Positions 23,533 through 32,109 of a stretch of 64,000 nt of DNA are shown here, in pieces. The notes beneath the pieces were generated by a model. That model worked only from the letters and a program-made list of their open reading frames with translations, ran no database searches and was not told the DNA's origin. Source of the DNA: Amycolatopsis sp. NBC_00345 (GTDB lineage: Bacteria > Actinomycetota > Actinomycetes > Mycobacteriales > Pseudonocardiaceae); assembly GCF_036116635.1 (NCBI RefSeq), contig NZ_CP107995.1, positions 3,038,001 to 3,102,000 of the forward strand. The letters are read 5' to 3'. Position 1 is the stretch's first letter; each line of letters begins with the position of its first letter. The translations under genes and the position numbers were made by a program.

Positions 23533-24126
23533 TCACCGGGCACGCAGCGCGCGCACGACCTGCACGACGTACAGCACCCCGGACCAGAGGTAGAGCACCC
23601 CGCCCCAGATCGTGAACGCGTACGCGATCGGCCGGGCGACCGCGGCCAGGTCCGAGCCGCCCTGGGTGAGCAGCAGGAACGGGAAGGCGTACATCAGCAC
23701 GAAGGTCGCGCCCTTGCCGATGTAGGTGACCTCGGGCGGGGCGAAGCCGCGGCGGCGCAGCACCAGCACGCAGACGGCGAGGACCAGCTCGCGCAGCACC
23801 AGCGGCACCACCACCCACCACGGGATGATCCCGCGCAGCAGGAACGCGACCAGCGTGGCGAGGATGTACAGCCGGTCCGCGGCCGGGTCGAGCAGCTGCC
23901 CGAGGCGCGACATCTGGTCGAGCCAGCGGGCGAGCTTGCCGTCGAGCCAGTCGGTCAGCGCGGAGAAGACGAGCACCGCCAGCGCCCAGCCGTCCTCCTT
24001 CGGGCCGAGCAGCAGCCACAGGAACACGGGCACGCCGGCCAGCCGCAGCAGGGACAGCATGTTGGGGACGTTGAACGCCTGCCGCAGCAGGGAAGGCTCC
24101 GTCTTGGGCTCGGGGACCGTCGTCAC
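23533..24126 (-). CDS. CDP-alcohol phosphatidyltransferase (PgsA-like)
   Basis: 197 residues, integral membrane phospholipid-head-group transferase. The class I signature DG-x2-AR-x8-G-x3-D-x3-D is present as DWLDGKLARWLDQMSRLGQ followed by LLDPAADR at about residues 58-85. About six transmembrane segments. Resembles PgsA (CDP-diacylglycerol + glycerol-3-phosphate), but phosphatidylinositol or cardiolipin synthase activity cannot be excluded. 44 bp upstream of gcvH. Confidence 0.88.
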   Translation of the reverse strand: MTTVPEPKTEPSLLRQAFNVPNMLSLLRLAGVPVFLWLLLGPKEDGWALAVLVFSALTDWLDGKLARWLDQMSRLGQLLDPAADRLYILATLVAFLLRGIIPWWVVVPLVLRELVLAVCVLVLRRRGFAPPEVTYIGKGATFVLMYAFPFLLLTQGGSDLAAVARPIAYAFTIWGGVLYLWSGVLYVVQVVRALRAR

Positions 24127-24162
24127 CCGCCCAGCCTAGAGGGGCGTCCGGCCGGGGGAACC

Positions 24163-24279
24163 GATGGTCACGCGACCGGGCGCGTCGCCGGGGCCTGGGC
24201 TTTTCGGGACGGCGGGCACGCGCACCGGGATGGCGGCGGCGCGGCTTTCACGGAAGCGATGGTCACGCGGCCGGGCGCG
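24163..24279. repeat. 22-bp direct repeat
   Basis: A 22-mer starting GATGGTCACGCG at 24163-24184 recurs at 24258-24279 with one mismatch, 95 bp apart, in the non-coding gap between the CDP-alcohol transferase start and the small hypothetical gene. Meaning unknown; GTCACGCG in both could be a protein-binding half site. Confidence 0.4.
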
Positions 24280-24321
24280 GGCCTCGAAGGCGCCGCGTCC
24301 CGGCCGCGGGGTTCGGGGGCC

Positions 24322-24552
24322 TCAGCAGGCCCGGCGGCGGCTGTGGGTCCAGCCGCGGCGCTGGACCTCGGCGCTGCTGAGCGCCTCGGGGCGGCCGCGG
24401 TAGTCGGTGCCGACCCAGCGGGCGCGGCCCGGGCGGCCTTCGAGGACGTAGGGGCGCCCGTCGCACCACACGACGCTGCACGGGACGGTCGGCGGGGTGG
24501 TCGGGGTGGCTGGCGGCGGGGTGCTGGGCTCGCTGGCTGCTGAGGTAGTCAT
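24322..24552 (-). CDS. Small hypothetical protein
   Basis: 76 residues from the ATG at 24552. Thr/Pro-rich start (MTTSAASEPSTPPPATPTTP), then a compact basic segment (CSVVWCDGRPYVLEGRPGRA, WVGTDYRGRPEALS) ending RRRAC with three cysteines overall. No family recognised. The ribosome site is weak (CTGAGAG). Coding is supported by coherent composition only. Confidence 0.45.
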   Translation of the reverse strand: MTTSAASEPSTPPPATPTTPPTVPCSVVWCDGRPYVLEGRPGRARWVGTDYRGRPEALSSAEVQRRGWTHSRRRAC

Positions 24553-24870
24553 CGCTCTCAGGGTTCGGACGGTGGGTTTCGGGGACGAAGAACGCTTCGG
24601 GCGTCCACCTTGTTCTTCGGCAACCAGGGGGCGGGTGTTAACCGCGCCGGCCCTGATTCGTCCGATCGATTCGGGATGACAGCCCGATGTTTCACTGTGT
24701 GAACGCGAGATTAACCGTCCACAATGGACATATTTTCGGCGGGACCGGTTCAGCGAGACCACTCGGTCGGCGGTATCTTCGCACCCGCCGCGCCGGGTGT
24801 CGGTGCGCGTCGCGCGTACTCGCGGGGGTCAGAATGGCCCGCACGACCCCCTTGGCCGAAAGGACCGCCG
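24553..24870. other. 318-bp intergenic region
   Basis: Divergent promoter region between the small hypothetical gene and the lipoprotein gene. It is locally AT-richer (around 24680-24740) and contains the palindrome TTCAC-TGT-GTGAA at 24691-24703, a possible operator. No further gene is supported. Confidence 0.5.
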
Positions 24871-25380
24871 GTGCCCCAGTCGCAGCCCGTGTGGCGGCCG
24901 CTGCTCGCGGCGTGGCTCGTCCTGCCGGCGCTGGCCGCCTGTTCGGGCGATCCCTCGCCGCAGGCCCCGCCACCGTCCGTGCCCGCGCCCGCGACGACGT
25001 CGTCCGCGGCCCCGTCGACGACCGCCGCTCCCCCGCCGCTGCCGGACACCGCGAAGCCGTCCTCGAGCGCGCCGAAGAAGCCGCCCGCCTCGGCCGCGGC
25101 CAAGGCCCCCGGCGCCTGCGGCACGGTGACCGCCGCCAGCGGCCTCACCCTCAACGTGTTCGACAGCCAGGCCGGCGGCGTGCCGTGCGCCGAGGCGATG
25201 CGGCTGGTCAAGGAGTTCCACGCGAAGATCGCCGGCCGTCAGGGCTCGGGGTCGAACGACGCGGTGAACGACACCGTCGAGGGCTGGCTGTGCACCTCCG
25301 GCCCGCCCGCCGCCCAGGGCGGCACCACCTGCGGCAAGGGCGAGCAGACCGTGTTCGCCGCCGTGGTCCCGTCGGAATAG
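24871..25380 (+). CDS. Hypothetical lipoprotein
   Basis: 169 residues from the GTG at 24871 (GAAAGGA 6 nt upstream). Signal peptide with lipobox LAAC at residues 20-23, then a 50-residue Pro/Ser/Thr linker and a folded domain (CGTVTAASGLTLNVFDSQAG, AEAMRLVKEFHAKIAG, VEGWLCTSGPP, TTCGKG) with four cysteines likely forming two disulfides. This resembles small actinobacterial cell-wall lipoproteins with no assigned function. Confidence 0.8.
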   Translation: MPQSQPVWRPLLAAWLVLPALAACSGDPSPQAPPPSVPAPATTSSAAPSTTAAPPPLPDTAKPSSSAPKKPPASAAAKAPGACGTVTAASGLTLNVFDSQAGGVPCAEAMRLVKEFHAKIAGRQGSGSNDAVNDTVEGWLCTSGPPAAQGGTTCGKGEQTVFAAVVPSE

Positions 25381-25393
25381 GCCCGGCGGCCGG

Positions 25394-27100
25394 TCAGGAC
25401 TTCAGGTCCGGGAAGTCCTCCTCGCGGAACTCGCCCTCGGGCCGGACGTCGGCGTGCTCGCGGCCACGCAGCTCGACGCGGCGGATCTTGCCGGAGATCG
25501 TCTTCGGCAGCTCCGCGAACTCCAGCCGGCGGATCCGCTTGTACGGCGCCAGGTGCTCGCGCGCGTACGCCAGCACCGCCTTCGCGGTGTCCGCCGTCGG
25601 CTCGTGGCCGGCGGCGAGCACGACGTAGGCCTTGGGCACGGCGAGGCGGATCGGGTCCGGGGCCGGCACCACGGCGGCCTCGGCGACGGCCTCGTGCTCC
25701 AGCAGCACGCTCTCCAGTTCGAACGGCGAGATCCGGTAGTCCGAGGCCTTGAACACGTCGTCGGTGCGGCCGACGTAGGTGATGTAACCGCGTTCGTCGA
25801 CCGAGCCGACGTCACCGGTGTGGTAGTAGCCGCCGGCGAACGCCGCCGACGTCCGCTCGTCGTCGCCGGTGTAGCCCACCATCAGCCCGACCGGGCGGTG
25901 CGCCAGGTCCAGGCAGATCTCGCCCTCGGCCGCGCGCTCGCCGGTCACCGGGTCGACCAGCGCGACCACGAACCCGGGCAGCGGGCGGCCCATCGAGCCG
26001 GGCACGACGTCCTGGCCGGGGGTGTTGGCGATCTGGACGCTGCTCTCGGTCTGGCCGAAGCCGTCCCGGATCGTGACGCCCCAGGCCCGCTCGACCTGCT
26101 CGATCACCTCGGGGTTCAGCGGCTCCCCCGCGCCGACGACCTTCTCCGGCGGGGTCCGCAGCGCGCTCAGGTCGGCCTGGATCAGCATCCGCCAGACCGT
26201 GGGCGGCGCGCAGAAGCTGGTCACGCCGCAGCGGTCCATCTGCGCCATCAGGGCCGGCGCGTCGAACCGGTTGTAGTTGTACAGGAACACCGTCGCCTCG
26301 GCGTTCCACGGCGCGAACACGTTGCTCCACGCGTGTTTCGCCCAGCCGGGCGAGGAGATGTTCAGGTGGACGTCGCCCGGCTCCAGGCCGATCCAGTACA
26401 TTGTGGACAGATGGCCGACCGGGTACGACACCTGCGTGTGCTGCACCAGCTTCGGCTTCGCCGTGGTGCCGGAGGTGAAGTACAGCAGCAGCGGGTCGCC
26501 CGCGGCGGTGACGCCGTCCGGGGTGAACTCCGCGGGCTCGGCGTACGCGGTGGAGTACGAGTGCCAGCCCTCCACCGGCGCGCCGACCGCGATCCGCGTG
26601 TAGCCGCCCTCGATGCCGGCGAACTTCGGCGCGTCGGCGGCGCGGACCACGACGTGCTTGGCCTGGCCGCGCTCGACGCGGTCGACCAGGTCGATCGGGC
26701 CGAGCAGGGTGGACGCCGGGATGATCACCGCGCCCAGCTTGATCGCCGCGAGGATCGTCTCCCACAGCTCGCCCTGGTTGCCCAGCATCAGGATCAGCCG
26801 GTCGCCGCGCGCGACGCCGAGGCGGCGCAGCCAGTTCGCGACCTGGTCCGAGCGGGCGGCCATCTCCGGGTAGGTCCACCGGTTCTCGGTGCCGTCCTCT
26901 TCGACGATCCACAGCGCGTACCGCTCGGCGTTCGCCGGGTCGCGGGCCACCACGTCGAACCAGTCGAGCGCCCAGTTGAACCCGGTCAGCTCGGGCCAGG
27001 CGAACTCGCGGACCGCGGTGTCGTAGTCCTCGCGGTGCGCCTGCAGGTAGTCCCGCGCCGCGCGGAACACCCGATAGCTCTCCGAAGCGCCATTGCTCAC
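25394..27100 (-). CDS. AMP-dependent acyl-CoA synthetase
   Basis: 568 residues. Adenylate-forming enzyme: P-loop-like A3 motif YFTSGTTAKPK near residue 208, A5 DGFGQTES near 345, A7 YYHTGDVG and A8 YVGRTDDVFKASDYRISPFE, A10 PKTISGKIRRVELR. The closest style is the acetyl-/medium-chain acyl-CoA synthetase (AcsM-like) group. GTG start; lies 36 bp after the crotonase stop, suggesting one operon for activation and isomerisation of an acyl chain. Confidence 0.92.
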   Translation of the reverse strand: MSNGASESYRVFRAARDYLQAHREDYDTAVREFAWPELTGFNWALDWFDVVARDPANAERYALWIVEEDGTENRWTYPEMAARSDQVANWLRRLGVARGDRLILMLGNQGELWETILAAIKLGAVIIPASTLLGPIDLVDRVERGQAKHVVVRAADAPKFAGIEGGYTRIAVGAPVEGWHSYSTAYAEPAEFTPDGVTAAGDPLLLYFTSGTTAKPKLVQHTQVSYPVGHLSTMYWIGLEPGDVHLNISSPGWAKHAWSNVFAPWNAEATVFLYNYNRFDAPALMAQMDRCGVTSFCAPPTVWRMLIQADLSALRTPPEKVVGAGEPLNPEVIEQVERAWGVTIRDGFGQTESSVQIANTPGQDVVPGSMGRPLPGFVVALVDPVTGERAAEGEICLDLAHRPVGLMVGYTGDDERTSAAFAGGYYHTGDVGSVDERGYITYVGRTDDVFKASDYRISPFELESVLLEHEAVAEAAVVPAPDPIRLAVPKAYVVLAAGHEPTADTAKAVLAYAREHLAPYKRIRRLEFAELPKTISGKIRRVELRGREHADVRPEGEFREEDFPDLKS

Positions 27101-27136
27101 GTCGTACTCCCTCGTGCTCGCGGGTCGCCCCCGTTT

Positions 27137-27988
27137 CTACTCGCCCTTGAACTCCGGCGCCCGCCGCTCCATGAACGCCTGCACGGCTTCGGCGAGGTCC
27201 TTGCTGGGCAGGAAGGCGGCGTTCCACGCCGCGACGTACCGCAGCCCTTCGGCGACCTGGCGCTCGGTGTTGGCCGACAGCACCTCCTTGGTGCCCTGGA
27301 CGACCAGCGGCGGGTTCGCGGCGATCTCGGCGGCCAGCTTGCGCGCCTCGGCCAGCAGCGTCTCCTGGTCCGCGTAGACGTCGTTCACCAGACCGATCTT
27401 CTCGGCGCGCGCGGCGTCGATGTCCTTGCCGGTCAGCGCCAGCTCGCGCACGTTGCCCTCGCCGATGATCGGGGCGAGCCGCTGCAGGCTGCCGATGTCG
27501 GCGACGATGGCGACCTTCACCTCGCGCACGCTGAACTTCGCCTCGGCGCTGGCCAGCCGGATGTCGGCGGCGGTGACCACGTCGATGCCGCCGCCGATGC
27601 ACCAGCCCGAGATCGCGGCGACGACCGGCTTGCGGCACTCGGCGATGGAGCTGACCGCCTGCTGCAGCCGCCGGACCTCGGTGTGGAACTCGGTGCGCGG
27701 CCCGGCCAGCGCGTCGCCGGCCAGCAGCGGCGCCCAGCCGCCCATCATGGCGGGCAGGTCCAGGCCATAGGAGAAGTGCTTGCCGCTGCCCGTCAGCACG
27801 ACGGCGCGGACCCGCGGGTCGGCGTCGAGGGCGGCGAAGACCAGCGGCAGCTCACGCCAGAAGTCGGGCCCCATGGCGTTGCCCTTCGACGGGCCGAGCA
27901 GGGTGACCTCGGCGACGTGGCCGTCGAGGGCGACCTTCAGGGAGACGAGGTCGGGCAGGCTGTCCACGGGTGCGCTCATGATGGTCAT
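27137..27988 (-). CDS. Crotonase-family protein, dienoyl-CoA isomerase-like
   Basis: 283 residues. Crotonase fold with oxyanion-hole segments KHFSYGLDLPAM and GWCIGGGIDVVTAAD. The segment VAIVADIGSLQRLAPIIG places an Asp where delta3,5-delta2,4-dienoyl-CoA isomerases have their catalytic acid, rather than the Glu pair of enoyl-CoA hydratase. So isomerase activity is the better guess. Operon with the acyl-CoA synthetase; divergent from an alpha/beta hydrolase. Confidence 0.85.
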   Translation of the reverse strand: MTIMSAPVDSLPDLVSLKVALDGHVAEVTLLGPSKGNAMGPDFWRELPLVFAALDADPRVRAVVLTGSGKHFSYGLDLPAMMGGWAPLLAGDALAGPRTEFHTEVRRLQQAVSSIAECRKPVVAAISGWCIGGGIDVVTAADIRLASAEAKFSVREVKVAIVADIGSLQRLAPIIGEGNVRELALTGKDIDAARAEKIGLVNDVYADQETLLAEARKLAAEIAANPPLVVQGTKEVLSANTERQVAEGLRYVAAWNAAFLPSKDLAEAVQAFMERRAPEFKGE

Positions 27989-28083
27989 CTTGGCTCATCC
28001 GCTTGACACTGTGCCAACGCGGCCGGGAGATGCTTTCCTGGACAGGGTGAACCCGGCCCACACCAGCGGAGGAAGGTGACCAC

Positions 28084-28962
28084 ATGAGCCCGGCCCACGC
28101 GAGTGCCGTCGACGACCTGCCTCCCGAGCCCCAGCCGGTCCGGCGCACGCGCCCCATCGAGCTGTCCGGCTCGTTCACGCACGAGGGGCAGCGGCTCTGC
28201 TACACCGAGTTCGGCGCCGGCGACCGGGTCGTGGTGCTGATGCACGGGATCATGCTGACGCGCCGGATGCACGCGCCGCTGGCCCGGCGGCTGACCCGGT
28301 CCGGGTTCCGCGTCGTCACGCTCGACCTGCTCGGCCACGGCGACTCCGACCGGCCCGCCGAGTCCTGGCGGTACTCGATGCCCGCGTTCGCGCAGCAGGC
28401 CGTGGCGCTGCTGGACCACCTGGAGATCGACCGCGCGGTGATCGGCGGGACTTCACTGGGCGCGAACGTGGCGCTGGAGATCGCCGTCTCGCAGCCCGAA
28501 CGCGCGCGGGGGCTGGTGGTGGAGATGCCGGTGCTGGACAACGCGATCGTCGCCGGGCTGCTGACCTTCGCCCCGCTGCTGTTCGCGGCGCGCTTCCTGC
28601 CGGTGTCGGTGCGCGGCGTCGCGCTGGCGGCCCACCTGGTCCCGCACGGCAGCCAGTGGGTGGACGTCGTGACGGACACGCTTTCGCAGGAGCCCGCGTC
28701 GATGGCCGCACTGCTGCACGGCGTGCTGTTCGGCCGCATCGCGCCGCCGAAGTCGGTCCGGCGGCAGATCGCCGCGCCCGCCCTGGTGATCGGCCACGAG
28801 GGCGACCCGATCCACCCGTTCGGCGACGCGGACACCCTGGCCGTGGACATGCCGCACGCGCGGTTCGTCCAGGCTCGCAGCCCGGTGGAGCTGCGCTTCG
28901 ACCCGAAGCGCCTGACCACCGCGATCAGCGAGTTCGCCGAGGAGTGCTACCCGGACTCGTGA
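28084..28962 (+). CDS. Alpha/beta hydrolase
   Basis: 292 residues. MHGIMLT oxyanion region, DLLGHGDSDRP, nucleophile elbow GGTSLG, acid in VIGHEGDPIHP. The usual late active-site His is not obvious (family position near residue 270), so the catalytic triad is uncertain. ATG 28084 with AAGGTGACC upstream. Divergent from the crotonase gene across a 95-bp promoter region. Substrate unknown. Confidence 0.85.
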   Translation: MSPAHASAVDDLPPEPQPVRRTRPIELSGSFTHEGQRLCYTEFGAGDRVVVLMHGIMLTRRMHAPLARRLTRSGFRVVTLDLLGHGDSDRPAESWRYSMPAFAQQAVALLDHLEIDRAVIGGTSLGANVALEIAVSQPERARGLVVEMPVLDNAIVAGLLTFAPLLFAARFLPVSVRGVALAAHLVPHGSQWVDVVTDTLSQEPASMAALLHGVLFGRIAPPKSVRRQIAAPALVIGHEGDPIHPFGDADTLAVDMPHARFVQARSPVELRFDPKRLTTAISEFAEECYPDS

Positions 28963-29015
28963 CGGACGGCACGTGGCGGCGGAAAGCGTGCGACACCGCA
29001 GTAACGAGGAATTTG

Positions 29016-29324
29016 TTGGCAAAGGACACAGCCGGACCGGGGCCGGCACAGGGTTCCCGCGGCATGGCGGGAACCCTGTACGCCGCGATCTACGGTGAGC
29101 TGACGCCCCGCCCCGACCGGGAACATCCCCTGGCCGCGCCAGGGTCGTCGCCGGCCACCTGGTTCCAGGTCACTGCCGGTGCGGCCGTTCCTGAGCTGCG
29201 CCGGCGACGTCACGGCACGGCTGGGTACGCTGCGATGCAGGCCGCACAGGTACTGCTGCCGGCCCAGAGCCTGGACATCCCGGCGCGCCCCGACCCCGTC
29301 ATTGTGGGCCGCGGCGTGGTTTGA
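29016..29324 (+). CDS. Small hypothetical protein A of an overlapping pair
   Basis: 102 residues from a TTG at 29016, preceded by GAGGA at 5 nt; an ATG at 29064 has no site. Sequence (AAIYGELTPRPDREHPLAAP; MQAAQVLLPAQSLDIPARPD) matches no family I know. Its stop overlaps the next TTG start as TTGA, the coupling pattern of genuine operons in this window, which is the main support. Confidence 0.4.
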   Translation: MAKDTAGPGPAQGSRGMAGTLYAAIYGELTPRPDREHPLAAPGSSPATWFQVTAGAAVPELRRRRHGTAGYAAMQAAQVLLPAQSLDIPARPDPVIVGRGVV

Positions 29325-29569
29325 CCTGGACGACGGTGCACCTCACCGTGGACAGCGGACAGGACCCGGTCGTTCACCATCTGCCCGACGGAGTCTGGTC
29401 CGGCCCGCCACGGTATCGCGTGAGTTTTCGGGGAACGCTGATCGAATGGTCGCTGGACGCCATCGGCTGGCTCGGTGAGTTCATCGCCGACCTGGCCGCC
29501 CGCGAAGGTGCCGGCGTCCCGCTGCTGCTGACGGTGAGCCGTCCGGCACCCGCCGGCGCGGCGATCTGA
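29321..29569 (+). CDS. Small hypothetical protein B of an overlapping pair
   Basis: 82 residues from the TTG at 29321. Opens TWTTVHLTVDSGQD and continues WSGPPRYRVSFRGTLIEW, then an amphipathic helix (AIGWLGEFIADLAAREGAG) and a short strand. The amino-acid pattern looks like a folded alpha/beta protein rather than a shadow ORF. Function unknown; translationally coupled to the preceding ORF. Confidence 0.5.
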   Translation: MTWTTVHLTVDSGQDPVVHHLPDGVWSGPPRYRVSFRGTLIEWSLDAIGWLGEFIADLAAREGAGVPLLLTVSRPAPAGAAI

Positions 29570-29594
29570 GCAGCCGATACCGAGGTCACAACAC

Positions 29595-30821
29595 TCACGA
29601 GCCCGCACTCACGAGGCCGGCGACCGGGCCGACCACGATCACCGCCGGTGGCCGCACCCCGGCGGCCGCCGCGTCGTCCGCCACGGTGGCCAGCGTGGAG
29701 CGCAGGACCCGCTGGGTGCGCATCGTGCCGTCCTCGACGACGGCGACCGGGGTTTCGGCCGGGCGGCCGCCTTCCAGCAGCGCCTTGGCGAACTGCGGCA
29801 GCCGCTCGACGCCCATCATCAGCACGATCGTGCCGCGCATCCGCGCGAGCAGGGACCAGTCGACGAGCGAGCGCTCGTCCCCCGGGGCGACGTGGCCCGA
29901 GACGACCACGACCTCGTGCGCGACGCCGCGGTGGGTGACCGGGACGTCGGCGACCGCCGGCACCGCGAAGGCGCTGGTGATGCCCGGGACCATGGTCACC
30001 GGCACGCCCGCTTCGGCGCAGGCGAGGACCTCCTCGAAGCCGCGGCCGAACACGTACGGGTCGCCGCCCTTGAGCCGGACGACGAACTTGCCCGCTTTGG
30101 CCTTTTCGATCAGGGTCCGGTTGATCACGTCCTGGCTCGCCGCGCGGCCGTACGGGATCTTCGCCGCGTCGACGATCTCGACCTCCGGTGCCAGCTCGTC
30201 CAGCAGCTCCCGCGGCGCGAGGCGGTCGACGACCACCACGTCGGCGCGCGAGAGCAGCCGCCGGCCGCGGACCGTGATCAGGTCCGGGTCGCCCGGCCCG
30301 CCGCCGACCAGCGCGACGCCCGGCAGCTCGGCCTCGTCGCGACGCGGGGCGCGGCCGTCGGCGACCGTGCCCGAGTGGAGGCCGTCCAGCACGCTGTCGC
30401 GCACCGCCGCCGAGCGCAGCGGCTCACCGCCCGACAGCACGCCGAACAGCAGCCCGCCGTGACGTCCGGACGCGGGGGTCACGGCGCTGCCGGACTCGCC
30501 CTCGTCGGCGCGGACGCAGAACACGCGCGAGCGCTCGGCCTCGGCGCAGACCGCGGCGTTGACCTCCGGGTCGTCGGTGCAGGCCAGCGCGTACCAGGCG
30601 TCGGCCAGGTCGCCCTCGGCGTACCGGCGCTGGTGCCAGACGATCTCGCCCGCGTCCGCCATGCCGCTCACCGATGGGGTCGTGTGCGGTGACACCAGTT
30701 CCACCCGCGCGCCCGCGCGCACGAGGCGCGGCAGCCGTCGCTGGGCGACCGTGCCGCCGCCGACCATCACGACGCGGCGGCCGGCGAGCTGGAGTCCGGA
30801 GAGGTAGTGCGGGTCGTCCAT
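29595..30821 (-). CDS. cysG: Siroheme synthase: precorrin-2 dehydrogenase/uroporphyrinogen-III methyltransferase
   Basis: 408 residues, two fused domains. The N-terminal Rossmann domain (residues 1-150; RRVVMVGGGTVAQRRLPRL) is the precorrin-2 oxidase/ferrochelatase part. The C-terminal half (about 165-405) is the SAM-dependent methyltransferase with GGGPGDPDLITVRG, RLKGGDPYVFGRG and MVPGITSAFAVP. It makes sirohaem for sulfite and nitrite reductases, or precorrin-2 for cobalamin. The direct repeat CACTCACGAG lies over and just beyond its stop, recalling the arm of the palindrome at 44684-44733. Confidence 0.93.
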   Translation of the reverse strand: MDDPHYLSGLQLAGRRVVMVGGGTVAQRRLPRLVRAGARVELVSPHTTPSVSGMADAGEIVWHQRRYAEGDLADAWYALACTDDPEVNAAVCAEAERSRVFCVRADEGESGSAVTPASGRHGGLLFGVLSGGEPLRSAAVRDSVLDGLHSGTVADGRAPRRDEAELPGVALVGGGPGDPDLITVRGRRLLSRADVVVVDRLAPRELLDELAPEVEIVDAAKIPYGRAASQDVINRTLIEKAKAGKFVVRLKGGDPYVFGRGFEEVLACAEAGVPVTMVPGITSAFAVPAVADVPVTHRGVAHEVVVVSGHVAPGDERSLVDWSLLARMRGTIVLMMGVERLPQFAKALLEGGRPAETPVAVVEDGTMRTQRVLRSTLATVADDAAAAGVRPPAVIVVGPVAGLVSAGS

Positions 30822-30848
30822 GCCGGGCAGTCTGCCTGGCCGCGCTCG

Positions 30849-31256
30849 TCAGCGCTCGAGCAGGGCCAGCAGCTCGGCGTTGCCGAACATGGTGGCCGCC
30901 TCGATCGCCGACGGGGTGCCCGCCTTCGGGTCGGCACCCCCGTCGATCAGGGCTTTCACCACGTCCGGCTCGTTCTTGAACACCGCGCCCGCCAGTGGGC
31001 TCTGGCCGCGGTCGTTGACCCGGCCCGGGTCCGCGCCGCGCTCGATCAGGGCCGCGACGGCCTCGGCGTGGCCGTGGTAAGCGGCCAACATCACCAGCGT
31101 GTCGCCGCGGTCGTTGGTCAGGTTCGCCGGGATCCCGGCCTCGATGTAGGCGACCAGGCTCTTCGTGTCGCCCGAGCGCGCCATGCCGAACACGCGGGCC
31201 CAGAGGTCGAGCAGCTGCGGGTCGATTTCCTCGTCCGAAGGCGTGCCTGAGGTCAT
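30849..31256 (-). CDS. Ankyrin-repeat protein
   Basis: 135 residues from the ATG at 31256; the frame extends further upstream into the palindrome but without a site. About three ankyrin repeats: DRGDTLVMLAAYHGHAEAVA, RGQSPLAGAVFKNEPDVVKA and TPSAIEAATMFGNAELLALL. Soluble cytoplasmic protein-binding scaffold; partner unknown. 27 bp upstream of cysG on the same strand, so perhaps co-transcribed. Confidence 0.9.
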   Translation of the reverse strand: MTSGTPSDEEIDPQLLDLWARVFGMARSGDTKSLVAYIEAGIPANLTNDRGDTLVMLAAYHGHAEAVAALIERGADPGRVNDRGQSPLAGAVFKNEPDVVKALIDGGADPKAGTPSAIEAATMFGNAELLALLER

Positions 31257-31326
31257 GGCCGCCAGTTTCCCACAGCCGGGGCCGACCCTCCCGGCGTTTC
31301 GGGAGGGCTGGTGGCAGGAACTTGAT

Positions 31327-31379
31327 GCCCTGAAGGCCACCTTGAGGGACACAGCGACCCTCAAGGTGGCCTTCAGGGC
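31327..31379. repeat. Long perfect palindrome, GAAGGCCACC family
   Basis: 22-bp perfect arms (31327-31348 and 31358-31379), 9-nt loop, between the ankyrin gene start and the rpsR stop (15 bp away). Same arm core and loop length as 20907-20959. It probably terminates the rpmB-rpmG-rpsN-rpsR transcript. Confidence 0.78.
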
Positions 31380-31394
31380 CTCGCCGAGGCCGCT

Positions 31395-31640
31395 TCAGCC
31401 CCGCGATGACGACGGGTACGGCAGCAGCGCCATCTCGCGCGCGTTCTTGATGGCCGTGGCCACCTGCTTCTGCTGCTTCGGCGTCAGCCCGGTGACGCGA
31501 CGGGCGCGGATCTTGCCGCGGTCGGAGACGAACTTCCGCAGCAGGTCGACGTCCTTCCAGTCGACCGTCCTGATCTTGTTGGCGTGCAACGGGTTCGCCT
31601 TGCGCCGGAAGACGCGCTCACGGTTCGGCACGCGGCTCAC
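31395..31640 (-). CDS. rpsR: Ribosomal protein bS18, zinc-free paralogue
   Basis: 81 residues. Conserved DWKDVDLLRKFVSDRGKIRARRVTGL core. The N-terminus (RVFRRKANPLHANKI) lacks the CxxC zinc-ribbon cysteines, marking the C-minus form that replaces the zinc form in zinc shortage. GTG start overlaps the rpsN stop (GTGA). Last gene of the Zur-linked four-gene operon. Confidence 0.95.
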   Translation of the reverse strand: MSRVPNRERVFRRKANPLHANKIRTVDWKDVDLLRKFVSDRGKIRARRVTGLTPKQQKQVATAIKNAREMALLPYPSSSRG

Positions 31641-31942
31641 CAGCTGGACTTCGTGATGCCGGGCAGCTCGCCGTTGTGCGCCATCTGCCGCATGCGCACG
31701 CGCGAAAGGCCGAACTTGCGGAGGTAGCCGCGCGGGCGGCCGTCGGCGGTGTCGCGGTTGCGGACGCGCGTGGCGCTCGCGTCGCGCGGCATCTTCTGCA
31801 ACGCCACCACGGCGTCCCCCTTCTCCTCCGGCGACGACGCGGGCGAGGCGATCACCGCCTTGAGCGCCCGGCGGCGTTCGACGTAACGCGCGGCGATGAC
31901 CTTGCGCTGCTCGTTCTTCGCGATCTTCGACTTCTTCGCCAT
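31637..31942 (-). CDS. rpsN: Ribosomal protein uS14, zinc-free paralogue
   Basis: 101 residues, the long C-minus form of S14 (MAKKSKIAKNEQRKVIAARY; RDTADGRPRGYLRKFGLSR; C-terminal GITKSSW) without the CxxC pairs of the 61-residue zinc form. Overlaps rpmG upstream (ATGA) and rpsR downstream. Confidence 0.96.
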   Translation of the reverse strand: MAKKSKIAKNEQRKVIAARYVERRRALKAVIASPASSPEEKGDAVVALQKMPRDASATRVRNRDTADGRPRGYLRKFGLSRVRMRQMAHNGELPGITKSSW

Positions 31943-32109
31943 CAGCGCTCTTCCTTGAACTCGACGTGCTTGCGCGCCACGGGGTCGTACTTGCGCAGGA
32001 CCATCCGGTCCGGGTCGTTGCGGCGGTTCTTCTTCGTGACGTACGTGTATCCGGTGCCGGCGGTGGACCGCAGCTTGATGATCGGCCGGATGTCGGTGCT
32101 CTTCGCCAT
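31942..32109 (-). CDS. rpmG: Ribosomal protein bL33, zinc-free paralogue
   Basis: 55 residues: MAKSTDIRPIIKLRSTAGTG, then YTYVTKKNRRNDPDRMVLRK and KYDPVARKHVEFKEER. The C-minus form, with no cysteines. Too short to stand out among the overlapping frames, but unmistakable. Starts directly after the rpmB stop and overlaps rpsN by ATGA. Confidence 0.96.
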   Translation of the reverse strand: MAKSTDIRPIIKLRSTAGTGYTYVTKKNRRNDPDRMVLRKYDPVARKHVEFKEER

